DNA from: Hofstenia miamia
Lineage: Eukaryota > Xenacoelomorpha > Acoela
Direction: 5' to 3'
NCBI GenBank assembly: GCA_004352715.1
Contig: SCFE01000012.1
Span: 2,597,591 to 2,619,420 of the forward strand
DNA length: 21,830 bases
In this document: in pieces, positions 1 to 9,094 of the stretch
How the letters are laid out: the number at the start of each line of letters is the position of its first letter
How positions within the stretch are numbered: position 1 is the stretch's first letter
Position numbers and translations under genes: made by a program
Notes under the pieces: model-generated
Database searches by the model: none
What the model was told of the DNA's origin: nothing
The model's input: the letters and a program-made list of their open reading frames with translations, nothing else

Positions 1-468
1 GTCGCGTCTTCCATCAAAGCCTAGGCAACCAACCAGTATCACAGACTTGGTTTTAGCATCCAGATTCCTTTTCTTGACAGCACGTCTGATTGAAGAACGA
101 TCAACCACTGTAGGAGTTCTGTTGAGGACAATTGTCCTCAGCTTTAAAGCTGCAGAAACTATTGAGGATGTGGCCCTATCTGAGAGAGAAAACCGAAGTT
201 TCATTTCTGAAACCGGTGTCAAGTCAACTTTAATATTTGTTTGCCTGTGTGAAATTGTTGAAACATAGTCCTCATCATTTTTGTTTTCGATTTGGTCTTC
301 ATCATCTGTACTTAAATCATATATTAATTGAGACATTTCTGAAATAGTATGAGTTTTATTGCATCTACTTTGTTCCTTTCGTTTTCTGTCTGCTTTTCCT
401 TGACATTTTACTGATGTTTTAATATCCTTACAGCAAGATATTATCATCAGCCGAGGGCCTTTTTGCAT
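1..468 (-). CDS. Partial transposon-derived-like protein (left-edge truncated)
   Basis: A stop-free minus-strand frame enters at about 527 and stays open to base 1. The first ATG is at 466-468, giving about 156 codons before the window ends. Visible features are a basic lysine/arginine/cysteine-rich N-terminus (residues 1-45), an acidic linker (about 60-80, DDEDQIENKNDED), and a segment with VVDRSSIRRAVKK followed by FDGRRD at the edge. From family knowledge, a pattern of V-I/V-D-R/K-x-K-I/L-R-R-E/A followed 20-40 residues later by FDGRKD is common in multicopy, DNA-transposon-derived (hAT-like) proteins of arthropods, cnidarians and cephalopods, where the catalytic part lies further downstream. 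That part would be outside this window. Product assignment is inference; the open frame is observed. Upstream codons before the ATG (469-527) are also open, so an earlier exon or start is possible. Confidence 0.55.
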   Translation of the reverse strand, partial: MQKGPRLMIISCCKDIKTSVKCQGKADRKRKEQSRCNKTHTISEMSQLIYDLSTDDEDQIENKNDEDYVSTISHRQTNIKVDLTPVSEMKLRFSLSDRATSSIVSAALKLRTIVLNRTPTVVDRSSIRRAVKKRNLDAKTKSVILVGCLGFDGRRD

Positions 469-1067
469 GAAAATCACTCTTCCATTGTAAAAATTAAGCA
501 AAACTCCCGTTGTAAGGTACCCAAACTCGATTCAAAACAAAATTTATGCAATCTTTTTTGTATAAAAATTGTAGACAGATCTAAATAAAGCATTGTTGAG
601 ATCTTTAACTACTCAAAAACAATACAACAATGTAAAATTCAGCAGTTTAATGCATGCATTATTATTTTGATTAGGCGCGATATCAAGCATACATTTAAAT
701 TAGCTTTTTTGATGTTTTTCTCTTGTTTTGAATTATAATACATCTAAAAATAACACTGCCATTAAATTTCAAGTAATTATGTTTTTTTCATCCCACCCTA
801 ATGTCCATGTTTGCTCGCAAATGAAAGGAATGCAAATCAAAAAAAACATTTCAAGTCTCATAGATAAAATTCAATTTCCTTAAATATGTTACTTAAAATG
901 GAATATTTTAAAAGCTTTTCAACCAATGCCAGCTTAAGTATTCTAATTTTCAATGAAGAATTTATATCTCTTAGAATGTGTATGATGTAGAAATTCCACT
1001 ACGCTGTGCCTTCATCTTTTATATTATCGATTTTCAATTTTTGTCTTGAGGTTTTAGTTTAGAAGTG

Positions 1068-1085
1068 TTGTATACTAGTATACAA
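1068..1085. repeat. Perfect 18-bp palindrome
   Basis: TTGTATACTAGTATACAA is self-complementary over its full length with no loop. It is AT-rich; no associated element is visible. Confidence 0.9.
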
Positions 1086-1335
1086 TTTTACTGCAATTTA
1101 GTACATTTACTCAAAATATTACTACAAATAAATAACAGTTAGTTTTATTAATTGATGAAGATTTTCTAAGTGGAAGGATTTACATTGTAACATTTTATTA
1201 AAGCACATGTTGTAAATATCAGCTTTTGTTGTTTTAAATGAATTTCAAATTATTTTCTATTTCCACATGTGGAACTCATTTTCTTCAAATTTTCTTGATA
1301 AATCAAGACTTCCAATTTTCTGTAATTCAAATTTG

Positions 1336-1359
1336 AAACATGTAACTAGTTACATGTTT
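1336..1359. repeat. Perfect 24-bp palindrome
   Basis: The 12-mer AAACATGTAACT is followed directly by its exact reverse complement. It shares the CTAGT centre with the shorter palindrome about 260 bp upstream. Function unknown. Confidence 0.9.
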
Positions 1360-1492
1360 TTTCAAGACAAAATTACGGGGAAAGTTTTAATCAAAATATT
1401 AAGTTAGAATATTGGGATGGCGATTGGCACCCACGCAACCTCACTTCTGCAGCCACTGTTCGCGATGCAAATTCATTCTCATTCTTTATCGT

Positions 1493-1514
1493 TAATAATA
1501 ATAATAATAATAAT
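1493..1514. repeat. (TAA)n trinucleotide microsatellite
   Basis: About seven uninterrupted TAA units, continuing with interruptions (TAG, TAAACA) to about 1530. Confidence 0.9.
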
Positions 1515-1728
1515 AGTAATAAACAATAATTATAATGAAGTAATTTATATTTCGAATGATGTGGGTTTTTCTTCACAATAAATTATTTAATGTGCATATT
1601 TAGATATACATGTATTTGCACATGTATGTTATTGTACAGATAAAGTTGGAAATGCAATATATTAAAATAAAAAATTCAAAATTACTTGTCTGTGCATAAA
1701 ATTTTAGGAAAATCTCGTCCTGACAGGA

Positions 1729-2017
1729 CCGCAAAGCTTGAGCACCGGACTGAACAGAACCATGCCGAAATCGTGTCCAAACGTAACACTTCTAGGGGTG
1801 TGCTTGATTGGTTATATTTGGTTATGGTTCCGTTCGGTTTTTGTTCCAAAATTTTTTTCTTAATCCCGGTNCCGCAAAGCTTGAGCACCGGACTGAACAG
1901 AACCATGCCGAAATCGTGTACAAACGTAACACTTCTAGGGGTGTGCTTGATTGGTTATATTTGGTTATGGTTGCGTTCGGTTTTTGATCCGAAATTTTTT
2001 TCTTGATCCCTGCCCCG
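1729..2017. repeat. 142-bp tandem duplication separated by a single n
   Basis: Bases 1729-1870 and 1872 to about 2017 are nearly identical, both beginning CCGCAAAGCTTGAGCACCGG, with a few substitutions (for example GTGTCC/GTGTAC, TTGTTCC/TTGATCC). Each unit is also an imperfect foldback: ACTGAACAGAACCATGCC on the left pairs partly with TATGGTTCCGTTCGGT on the right. The unit therefore looks like a short foldback (MITE-like) element. The single ambiguous base exactly between the copies suggests an assembly join rather than a true tandem array. Confidence 0.8.
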
Positions 2018-3842
2018 AAAAGTTAATTTTGATCCTGGCAATTATTAGCGTCTCTAATTTTGCTATCAGATATCACTAATATGTGGCCGAAGCTTAACAT
2101 ATCAATGTAGTTAATACTTAGAGCATTATTTTTAACCAAATCCGAGAATTCTTGATATTATGCACATATAGGTATCTGGTCACAAAGTATTATTTATGTT
2201 TCCGATAACTAGTACCAGCCCTTGGAGAACCAGATACAAAGCCCAGGTGCTGGTCCCACACCCCTCTAACCACTTCCAGCTATGTCGCTAAATAAGTGCA
2301 CAAAATAAGTGTTTCTAAACCTGTCTAAGTTGCAGAGACCGAGCCGGCTAAAAAATTAATAAATATTTTAGTGTATTTAAACATAATATTAGTGAATAAT
2401 GACCATGTACGAATAAAAAGTTCTAATTTCAAATAGATGGATTGTATTATTGAGAAATTACCGTCGCACTTCCACGCTGAACTAATAGTAGCAAAGTCAA
2501 TGTGTAGCAAGCAAGACATGGTTCCTTCAATCTAAAAAGGGTGCCTCCCCCTCCATCTGCCCTATATGCTCCTCCCAATCTAAAAATTCAAAAAGGGCAT
2601 AATAGGCAAACCGTGCTAAATTGTTTTAGTGAAAGTGACTAAAAGAAAGAAACGGGATAGCTATTTGCATTAATATTCCCATCTAAGCCTGTCCATTTCC
2701 TTATCCGGTAAAATTTCTTTTTAATTACTGTAATTATGTTTGTAGGTGTAAGATTTATATAATTTATGTGTTAACACTACGCTTATTTGTTTACAGATTT
2801 ATAAAAATTCAAATGTAAATTTTCATTATTTCATATACTTTAAATTATTTGCTTAGAATAATTTAATAAAATTTGTTAAATAGAAGAATCAAAGAATCAA
2901 ATTCAAAGTGTTGATACCAATAATTACTTCGCACTTCTCCTCATATTGCGACAATGGCGGCTTATACCTTCACCTAGAAACCCGTACTGTAAAACGCGTT
3001 TGCTTTTCTAAACATTTTGTCTTGGCTTTGCTTCTCAAGGGCCGAACCACTTCCAGACTTTCAAAGTACGAACAATGATATCAAATGAACGTGATAGCAA
3101 CATAATTGGAACATTTACTATCTGAAACCGACTAAAAAAGTTTATTCTCTTCAATTAAATGATCACCAGACAATTTGATACCCGAACCTAACCCGAAATT
3201 CTGAAACGGATCGGTTTCGTAGAATACCCGACGGCACTCTCGAATATTTACTATGAGTGCTTGAGTATCTTATTGGAACGTCCTTAACGCGAGCTCTACT
3301 ACGACAACAAAGTCTACATAAGTACATGGTTAAATTACTCTTATAAACTGTGGACATATTTAAAGAAACATTTTGAAAGTAGCAATTTTACAGGAATTGA
3401 AAATTACAATTTTAATAGCTGAATATGCAAAAACCAAATTCAAATAAAATGTTTAACAGTCATGTTGAAATGACAATAAAAGATGTATCGGATTTCTTAA
3501 AGAGAATATCCATAGAATCAGTAGCAGTAAAATGACGAAAAATGTTGGAGCATAAGTTTGTCATTGTTTGAAATTATTTAGTGAATTTGTTTACACAGAA
3601 TATTCGCATTAAATAGGTTACTTTATTATTAAAAATCGGTAAATAATAACAATTATAAATAGATAATAAAATATGCAGTCCAATTAATTTTTATATTTTA
3701 GAGGACTATCGTTAAGATTATTACTCTAATTAAAATTTAATTATTGAATTTCAAAATTGATAAAGAATACTTAGATATGTTTGGAAATTTAACAAGGAAT
3801 TTAAGTAAAACTATAGCTCCACTCTTTCTAAGATTGGTGCAG
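2018..3842. other. Intergenic stretch without a recognisable gene
   Basis: AT-rich; no frame has composition or motifs that would support a protein. A 9-bp inverted pair GTATCTGGT (2171) / ACCAGATAC (2228) and a slightly more GC-rich patch around 3160-3310 were the only structures noticed. The end of this stretch (3622-3842) probably contains the 3' UTR of the minus-strand secreted-protein gene. Confidence 0.5.
3622..3627 (-). promoter_or_regulatory. Candidate polyadenylation signal AATAAA
   Basis: The plus strand reads TTTATT, i.e. AATAAA on the minus strand, about 216 bases beyond the stop codon of the secreted-protein gene. Such hexamers are frequent in AT-rich DNA, so this is only positional support. 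Confidence 0.3.
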
Positions 3843-4415
3843 TTACATGCAAGCATCTGGGAAGAAGTCACTTGAAAGGCTTTGAGTTGAATTATCTGTT
3901 ACTGCTGTTGCTTCTATTTTTTCTGTTTTAATATAAACTAGCTCACAATTGAGACCAGAATCAGAAGTGGGTTGAAGTCCATATGTTCTACCATTGTACA
4001 ATTCACCATTTTGAAGTGTGAGTTTGTACAGATATATTTTATTCCCATTGATTGTTTTCTCACCAACAAATTGTTTATTATTGAAGAAATTCAGTAATGA
4101 ATCAGTTTCCAGTCCTTGAGATATATTGCAAACGTTTGGTTTAGCTGGGTCATATTCGAAGTATTTATTATTAAGTAGCCACAAGTAATATTTTTGGTTA
4201 TTACTGTAATACTGTTGATTGTATTCGAAAGTGTCACCATCTTTATCGGAAACATAGATATACAACTTTATAAGATAATTAACCGGTGATTGATCAATCT
4301 TTTTTACTTCAAACGAAAGCCATTTGTTGATTGGAACGTTTGTGCAGTCCTCAGAATGTCCAAAACTAACTAATGTGAGAACGACGAAAAGCAAACTTTG
4401 CCACATCATCATCAT
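3843..4415 (-). CDS. Small secreted four-cysteine protein, function unknown
   Basis: An intact 190-codon frame ends in TAA at 3843-3845. The start chosen is the first ATG of a run of four (4404-4415). The frame extends a few codons further upstream but only to a TTG. Residues 1-21 form a clear signal peptide (MMMM followed by a hydrophobic LLFVVLTLVSF core, likely cleavage after GHS). The mature part has four cysteines (24, 96, 157, 189), which could make two disulfides, and two N-glycosylation sequons (NIS at 97, NST at 175). It is rich in Asn and Tyr. A tract around 74-96 (KYYLWLLNNKYFEY ... NVC) and 115-134 (FVGEKTINGNKIYLYKL) is reminiscent of the beta-sheet 'K-x-Y-x-y-...-C ... F-x-G ... 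G ... Y' layout of ependymin/LolA-like secreted proteins, but this is weak. No intron signal is needed. The product could be a lone-exon host gene or one exon of a larger one. No enzyme motif is visible. Confidence 0.7.
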   Translation of the reverse strand: MMMMWQSLLFVVLTLVSFGHSEDCTNVPINKWLSFEVKKIDQSPVNYLIKLYIYVSDKDGDTFEYNQQYYSNNQKYYLWLLNNKYFEYDPAKPNVCNISQGLETDSLLNFFNNKQFVGEKTINGNKIYLYKLTLQNGELYNGRTYGLQPTSDSGLNCELVYIKTEKIEATAVTDNSTQSLSSDFFPDACM

Positions 4416-4731
4416 AGTAGAAGCGATTAGCAAATGATTATTACAAATTTGAATGCAATAAAATAAAATGCAATATGTTATCCAAAATTTTGCTCAAATC
4501 TCCAGTTGCTGATAACAAAGACTTTAGAAGTGGGTTTACTACTTTGCGGTGCCCTATTGTTTAGCTCACTTGCAAAACATTGTCAGCTGTGATACAATAA
4601 ATTTTGTTTTATTACAATCATTTAGATTTATGGCCTTTTACTGCATGATTTTCGTTTGCTTAAAAATGCATTCACTTTCTAATTTATAGTTTCATTCTCA
4701 AACGAGATTAATGGCCAAAATTTTAAATATA

Positions 4732-4735
<4 letters not shown>

Positions 4736-4763
<28 letters not shown>
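4736..4763. repeat. (TA)n microsatellite
   Basis: Fourteen TA units, ending directly at a CAGGGTGG motif. Confidence 0.95.
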
Positions 4764-4766
<3 letters not shown>

Positions 4767-4830
4767 GGTGGACCATAAATAAGGTTAGTAAAAAGTAATT
4801 CAAACGAACTCTATCATAAACAAATTGTAT
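4764..4830 (+). mobile_element. Possible DNA-transposon end (CAGGGTGG...) after (TA)n
   Basis: CAGGGTGGACCATAAATAAG follows directly on the TA tract. Many invertebrate mariner-type and related elements start CAGGGTG and insert at TA, so this is compatible with a terminal repeat. No matching inverted end (CCACCCTG) was found in the window, so the element is either truncated or only its end is present. Length shown is nominal. Confidence 0.35.
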
Positions 4831-5916
4831 TATAAGATAAAAAACGGTTGCAAGTCATAACTATGGTTCAAAAGTGTGTCTGACGCACAAATCTTCTTAC
4901 ACAGAGAAATATTCGCACATATGACTGCAAATTCATGGAAATTGCTTCAAGCAAATCAGGGAAGTTTCAATGATAAATATTCGCTCTTGTGAAAAATGCT
5001 GCATTCTATGCCTTACTAAGATGAACAAAAATTAACTCACTCACAGTTAATCCTTTTTTATTTGAATGATTTGAATGTGGCAGTAGAAATGCATTTTCTA
5101 CACTAAAATTTGAAGCTTTCTTGATATAAATATATCTAGGCGTTCTAAATCTACAGGCCATGTAAACGAAACAAACAAAAAATTATTATAGGCTGGTGCA
5201 CTGCTATTCTCAAAATAATTCCTCCCAGTTATTAATGCATCTTGTGGCAAAAATATTAATACTCCTCTCTAATTACCCACACCCGCACATATGTAAACAA
5301 GTTATGCCTCACAAATATTGCGTTAGTACCCCATGGAAGTGAATACAACAAAAACTTTAAAGTTCATATGTTTTACTTGTTTACACTTGCTTCCACTTTA
5401 AAGTACTTGAAACAGGGATTTTCTTTAAAGTAGCGTAAATTGTCTTGAAAGGAAAAAATCGGATTCTTACAACAGCAATTCACTTTAAAGTTACGTAATG
5501 TAACTTATAAGCAAATCATATATTGACTATAAACCAAAAAACTAAAAAATTAAGACATCATATTCACAATCCAATAATCAAAAAATGACATAAAAATACC
5601 AGTCTATTTAATGCATTCGCTAAAATAATTTGTATCCCATGTATTCAGATAGCAGTCAGAATGGATTTTCGTACGCCATCGCGTGACAGAAATATTTTGG
5701 AGAAGGAAATATTTCATGTAATGCTTGTTTTAATGTTCGGCAGTTCCCGCGCTGTTTTTCTACACGTTCTATCAATGGTAGTGCGTACGTAGTGGTAACT
5801 ACATTACAATGCGTATGCAGATGAATTCATTCGCCATACAGGTATTGGAAAAGTTCACTATGCAAATGCAAACATTCATATCAAAATTGATATTTAAAGA
5901 AAGATATTTGAGATGT
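4831..5916. other. Intergenic stretch with CTTTAAAG repeats, ends at gap
   Basis: No gene is supported. Between 5354 and 5491 four copies of (A)CTTTAAAG(T) occur. The remainder is AT-rich without conserved motifs, apart from a short GC-richer patch near 5740-5800. Confidence 0.5.
5354..5515. repeat. CTTTAAAG palindromic repeat cluster, left group
   Basis: Copies at 5354, 5395, 5423 and 5482, each containing the palindrome CTTTAAAG, three of them as ACTTTAAAGT. The last copy continues TTACGTAATGTAACTTATAAG, which resembles the flank of the copies beyond the gap (TTACATATAAGAAT at 6867). Confidence 0.7.
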
Positions 5917-6512
5917 NNNNNNNNNNNNNNNNNNNNNNNNNNNNNNNNNNNNNNNNNNNNNNNNNNNNNNNNNNNNNNNNNNNNNNNNNNNNNNNNNNNN
6001 NNNNNNNNNNNNNNNNNNNNNNNNNNNNNNNNNNNNNNNNNNNNNNNNNNNNNNNNNNNNNNNNNNNNNNNNNNNNNNNNNNNNNNNNNNNNNNNNNNNN
6101 NNNNNNNNNNNNNNNNNNNNNNNNNNNNNNNNNNNNNNNNNNNNNNNNNNNNNNNNNNNNNNNNNNNNNNNNNNNNNNNNNNNNNNNNNNNNNNNNNNNN
6201 NNNNNNNNNNNNNNNNNNNNNNNNNNNNNNNNNNNNNNNNNNNNNNNNNNNNNNNNNNNNNNNNNNNNNNNNNNNNNNNNNNNNNNNNNNNNNNNNNNNN
6301 NNNNNNNNNNNNNNNNNNNNNNNNNNNNNNNNNNNNNNNNNNNNNNNNNNNNNNNNNNNNNNNNNNNNNNNNNNNNNNNNNNNNNNNNNNNNNNNNNNNN
6401 NNNNNNNNNNNNNNNNNNNNNNNNNNNNNNNNNNNNNNNNNNNNNNNNNNNNNNNNNNNNNNNNNNNNNNNNNNNNNNNNNNNNNNNNNNNNNNNNNNNN
6501 NNNNNNNNNNNN
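5917..6512. other. Assembly gap (596 N)
   Basis: Run of N. Apparent open frames across it are meaningless. Confidence 0.99.
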
Positions 6513-6518
6513 CTATGT

Positions 6519-6522
<4 letters not shown>

Positions 6523-6553
<31 letters not shown>
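6523..6553. repeat. (TA)n microsatellite at gap edge
   Basis: An uninterrupted AT dinucleotide run immediately right of the gap probably caused the assembly break. Confidence 0.95.
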
Positions 6554-6556
<3 letters not shown>

Positions 6557-6769
6557 CAAAATGTGTATGTATTCATGTATATTTTTCTAATTTAGGAGCT
6601 GCTTTTGAAAGATATTGAAAAACCGCAAATTCAGATAGAAACAAGAGCTGCCATAAATCAGCACTGTGTGGGAAAGAAGACTATCAAACAAATGATTATT
6701 TTGTATGGTTACATTAATAAAATAAAGCCTTGAAAAAATCGATGTTGAAATCTAGCATTATATGTTTCT

Positions 6770-7043
6770 ATTTTTTCTTAAAAGTACTTTAAATAACTTC
6801 AAAGTTGCTTATAAGAATATGGAAGTCTTGATATGGTTCTTTAAATTTCATATTTATTACTTTAAAGTTACATATAAGAATAAAAAAGCCTGTGCATGGT
6901 TCTTTAAATTCCATGCTCATTACTTTAAAGAACATCTTTATACTTTAAAGTTCTTGCAATTTCTTGCACCGACCCAGTTAATACTTGAATTCATCTTATA
7001 AGATTCTTGAAAGATTTGACAAGATCTTTAAAGTTCTTTAAAG
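6770..7043. repeat. ~63-bp degenerate tandem repeat carrying CTTTAAAG, right group
   Basis: Three degenerate units of about 63 bp start near 6770, 6833 and 6896. Each contains TTCTTTAAATT, then TTACTTTAAAG, then TATAAGAATA-like sequence. Further CTTTAAAG palindromes occur at 6943, 7026 and 7036. Because the period is a multiple of three, a plus-strand frame (6762-7001) reads through as a 21-residue repeat (WFFKFH...YFKV..YKN). That frame is a by-product of the repeat rather than a convincing protein. Confidence 0.7.
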
Positions 7044-7063
7044 TTTTAGCTGTATTGACTTCC

Positions 7064-7360
7064 ATGGGACATGTCACTCGAATTATGATTCAGAAATTAA
7101 TAAATTGGAGAAAGAAAGAATTCCTGTTTTTTTCATTTCCCAAAGAAACATCTAAGAGGAACCGCTGGATACATGCCTTACCCAATGTTGTTAATAATAT
7201 TAAAAGATATATTTGAGAATGTAGAGTTAATTGGCCGGATGATATAACCACAAGAATGTTCAAGGTGGTCATGTGATGCTTATATTTCCTTCCTCTCTTT
7301 TTCCAAATGTGTCATCTACGTCCATACTTAGAAATGTGCCGTTTAGGATTCTATAGATTA
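7064..7360 (+). pseudogene. Frameshifted THAP-domain remnant
   Basis: Signature pieces of a THAP (C2CH zinc-binding, DNA-binding) domain lie in order but in alternating frames. MGH starts at 7064. SNYDSE followed by RIPVFF lies one frame over. After a T7 run the original frame resumes with FSFPKETSKRNRWIHALPN, matching the 'FPKD...R..W..A.P' core. A TGA at 7214 precedes ECRVNWPDD, where family members have C-x2-H-W-P; here the final zinc-ligand histidine is Asn (AAT). FPSSLFPNVSS near 7286 matches the conserved P-P-S-V-F-P-x-V-P-x-S tail in a third frame. The leading CxxC is reduced to a single Cys. THAP domains occur at the N-terminus of P-element-type transposases and of host regulators; following sequence is too decayed to choose. 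Confidence 0.7.
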
Positions 7361-7375
7361 TTATTTTTCGTCAAT

Positions 7376-7495
7376 GCCTGTTTCCAGTTGGAGTGTTGTG
7401 CTGAAGGATGATTGTTCTGAAGCAGCACTAAGCAATAAAGTCTCTGCATTCAAGAAACTTTTTAAAGTACCTATGGATTTTCTTCGGATAAAGTA
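7376..7495 (+). pseudogene. ORF scrap downstream of THAP remnant
   Basis: About 38 codons read SVSSWSVVLKDD...KLFKVPMDFLRIK before a stop. It may be further decayed sequence of the same THAP-bearing gene, judged only by position. No domain is recognised. Confidence 0.25.
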
Positions 7496-7870
7496 ATTAA
7501 TCAGATGCTATTATTGAGCACAATGCTAGTTAAGCAATATAAACACTAAAAGGGCCAACTGGGTCCATTGGATATATTATAAATGCTATGTTGTGGTATA
7601 GATTACGTATTTTTGTAAGTACAAATTCTGCATCTGCATACAATGTAAAGTTTATAAATAACATTTGAAGCATTTTTATATGTATGTATACTTAGAAGGA
7701 CTAAGTTATTCCTCACTAAAATTTTGCAATGGTGGAACGTTGTCAATATTGAGACCAGTACAACTATAGAAGCTATTTATTCTTTAGAATCCCATCAATT
7801 TCACACTTTAGACGAAATTGTTAAACTAGCTCTTTTTATTACTCCTGTGAAATCTTGTTAACTGCTGATA

Positions 7871-8098
7871 CAGCATAGATCATATGGACTTAAGGAAATG
7901 GCAAAGACTCTTCTTACAACTGAAAACACTTTCAAGCACAATTATGTTACACTTGGTTTCTTTTCAAACGCATTTTCGCCAGTCTGCAGGCGGTTCTTCG
8001 TACACTTCATGTCAAGACGTATTTGAGACTCACCGGTTGGATATTGCACAGCTTTGTATGAATGAAGATTCACATATTTTTCCATATATAAATTCATG
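7871..8098 (+). pseudogene. Unrecognised overlapping ORF scraps
   Basis: Two overlapping frames are open here. One (about 7871-8023) reads HRSYGLKEMAKTLLTTENTF and onward for about 50 residues. The other (7884-8099) has DVFETHRLDIAQLCMNED. They could be frameshifted parts of the same decayed coding sequence that follows the THAP remnant. No homologous family is recognised. Confidence 0.25.
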
Positions 8099-8178
8099 AG
8101 TTGTAAATATAATAAGTGACGGATATTTTATATAAATTATATTATAAATATTTATTTCATTGTATTATCTTATTTAGG

Positions 8179-8337
8179 CTTGATATTGTTCCACAAGAAA
8201 TAGATTTTCTGCATTTATGGTCCGAACCTAGTGAAGATGTACTTAAAGCTTTAGATCAATCATCCAAATGCTTGGAAAACCTGTCAACTGAAGATTATTT
8301 AGAGCTTTATTATGTTTCTGAATTCATAGTCTCATAA
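8179..8337 (+). pseudogene. Unrecognised ORF fragment or exon
   Basis: About 52 codons (RLDIVPQEIDFLHLW ... ELYYVSEFIVS) end in TAA. The frame is preceded by TATTATCTTATTTAG at 8163-8177, which would suit a 3' splice site, so this could be a terminal exon. Composition is acidic and protein-like (Asp/Glu/Leu rich), unlike the AT-rich noise around it. Product unknown. Confidence 0.3.
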
Positions 8338-8750
8338 ATATATTGAACTTGATTGTACAAAAGATAACAATCCGTCCAGAAGATATCAAAAATGCCTTCC
8401 AAAGGCATCCTTCAAATATGCTGTTCAATGTTATTCTTTTTTTAAAACTCATATTTAAAATCATATTGTAAATTGTTTAAAATTTATTAATGGATTTAAG
8501 TTGTAAGTGCTCTCAGACTGCTTTGATAAGACTTCTAAACATATTTTTAAATAATTTTGTAAACTGCTTTTTTCCATTAATTGTCCTATTCCTTCTAAAT
8601 TAGCTAAGTTTTCCCATTAAATGTTTGTATTTTTTTTCAATTTTTTAATTGTTGTAATTATTTGAAAACATTGCTTAATGTAAGCCAGTCTACAGTAACT
8701 TTACCGATGTTTCATCTACATGTCCGGTCGATTTAGAACACCTTGATATA

Positions 8751-8753
<3 letters not shown>
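8338..8753. other. AT-rich intergenic stretch
   Basis: No gene, repeat or motif stands out; poly-T runs near 8628-8650. Confidence 0.5.

Positions 8754-8784
<31 letters not shown>
8754..8784. repeat. (TA)n microsatellite
   Basis: AT dinucleotide run that ends directly at CAGGATGATTCACGG, the same architecture as the tract at 4736. Confidence 0.95.
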
Positions 8785-8787
<3 letters not shown>

Positions 8788-8850
8788 GATGATTCACGGT
8801 AATAGCTGGATTTTAAAAGCTAATAACTTTTTTATTAAGAATGATACAGT
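8785..8850 (+). mobile_element. Possible DNA-transposon end (CAGGATG...) after (TA)n
   Basis: CAGGATGATTCACGGTAATA begins at the end of the TA tract, paralleling CAGGGTGGACCATAAAT at 4764. A TA-adjacent CAGGRTG start is compatible with mariner-like or related terminal repeats. The partner end may lie in or beyond the 8963-9082 gap, which also borders a TA run. Length is nominal. Confidence 0.3.
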
Positions 8851-8962
8851 TGTATATTGTACATTATTATAACACACATGTTAGCATTTACCATACAAAT
8901 ATAGTTACTTTTTCATTGATTATTGATTTTTCATAATAGATTGTGAGACGGAGCAAAAATTT

Positions 8963-9082
8963 NNNNNNNNNNNNNNNNNNNNNNNNNNNNNNNNNNNNNN
9001 NNNNNNNNNNNNNNNNNNNNNNNNNNNNNNNNNNNNNNNNNNNNNNNNNNNNNNNNNNNNNNNNNNNNNNNNNNNNNNNNNN
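8963..9082. other. Assembly gap (120 N)
   Basis: Run of N followed by a short (TA)6 tract at 9083-9094. Confidence 0.99.
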
Positions 9083-9094
9083 TATATATATATA

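Larger units (their letters stand above)
531..1728. other. AT-rich intergenic stretch
   Basis: No supported gene. It is AT-rich with stop codons in every frame. It holds two perfect palindromes (1068-1085 and 1336-1359), a (TAA)n tract near 1493 and poly-T runs. Short frames such as 1391-1576 on the minus strand only read through the trinucleotide repeat as poly-leucine. Confidence 0.6.

Noticed and set aside
47-268. 73-aa plus-strand ORF
   Set aside because: Antisense shadow of the longer motif-bearing minus-strand frame at 1-530.
1682-2006. Overlapping plus and minus ORFs
   Set aside because: They read through the duplicated 142-bp repeat and the n; the repetition explains both.
3843-4415. 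Reading the secreted protein as a toxin or venom component
   Set aside because: A signal peptide and four cysteines alone do not support it; no toxin family pattern is visible.
5809-6618. Long ORFs over 5917-6512
   Set aside because: They consist of N translated as X plus (TA)n tyrosine/isoleucine runs.
6762-7001. 79-aa repetitive ORF
   Set aside because: A 63-bp tandem repeat in frame by period; no start context or domain to support a protein.
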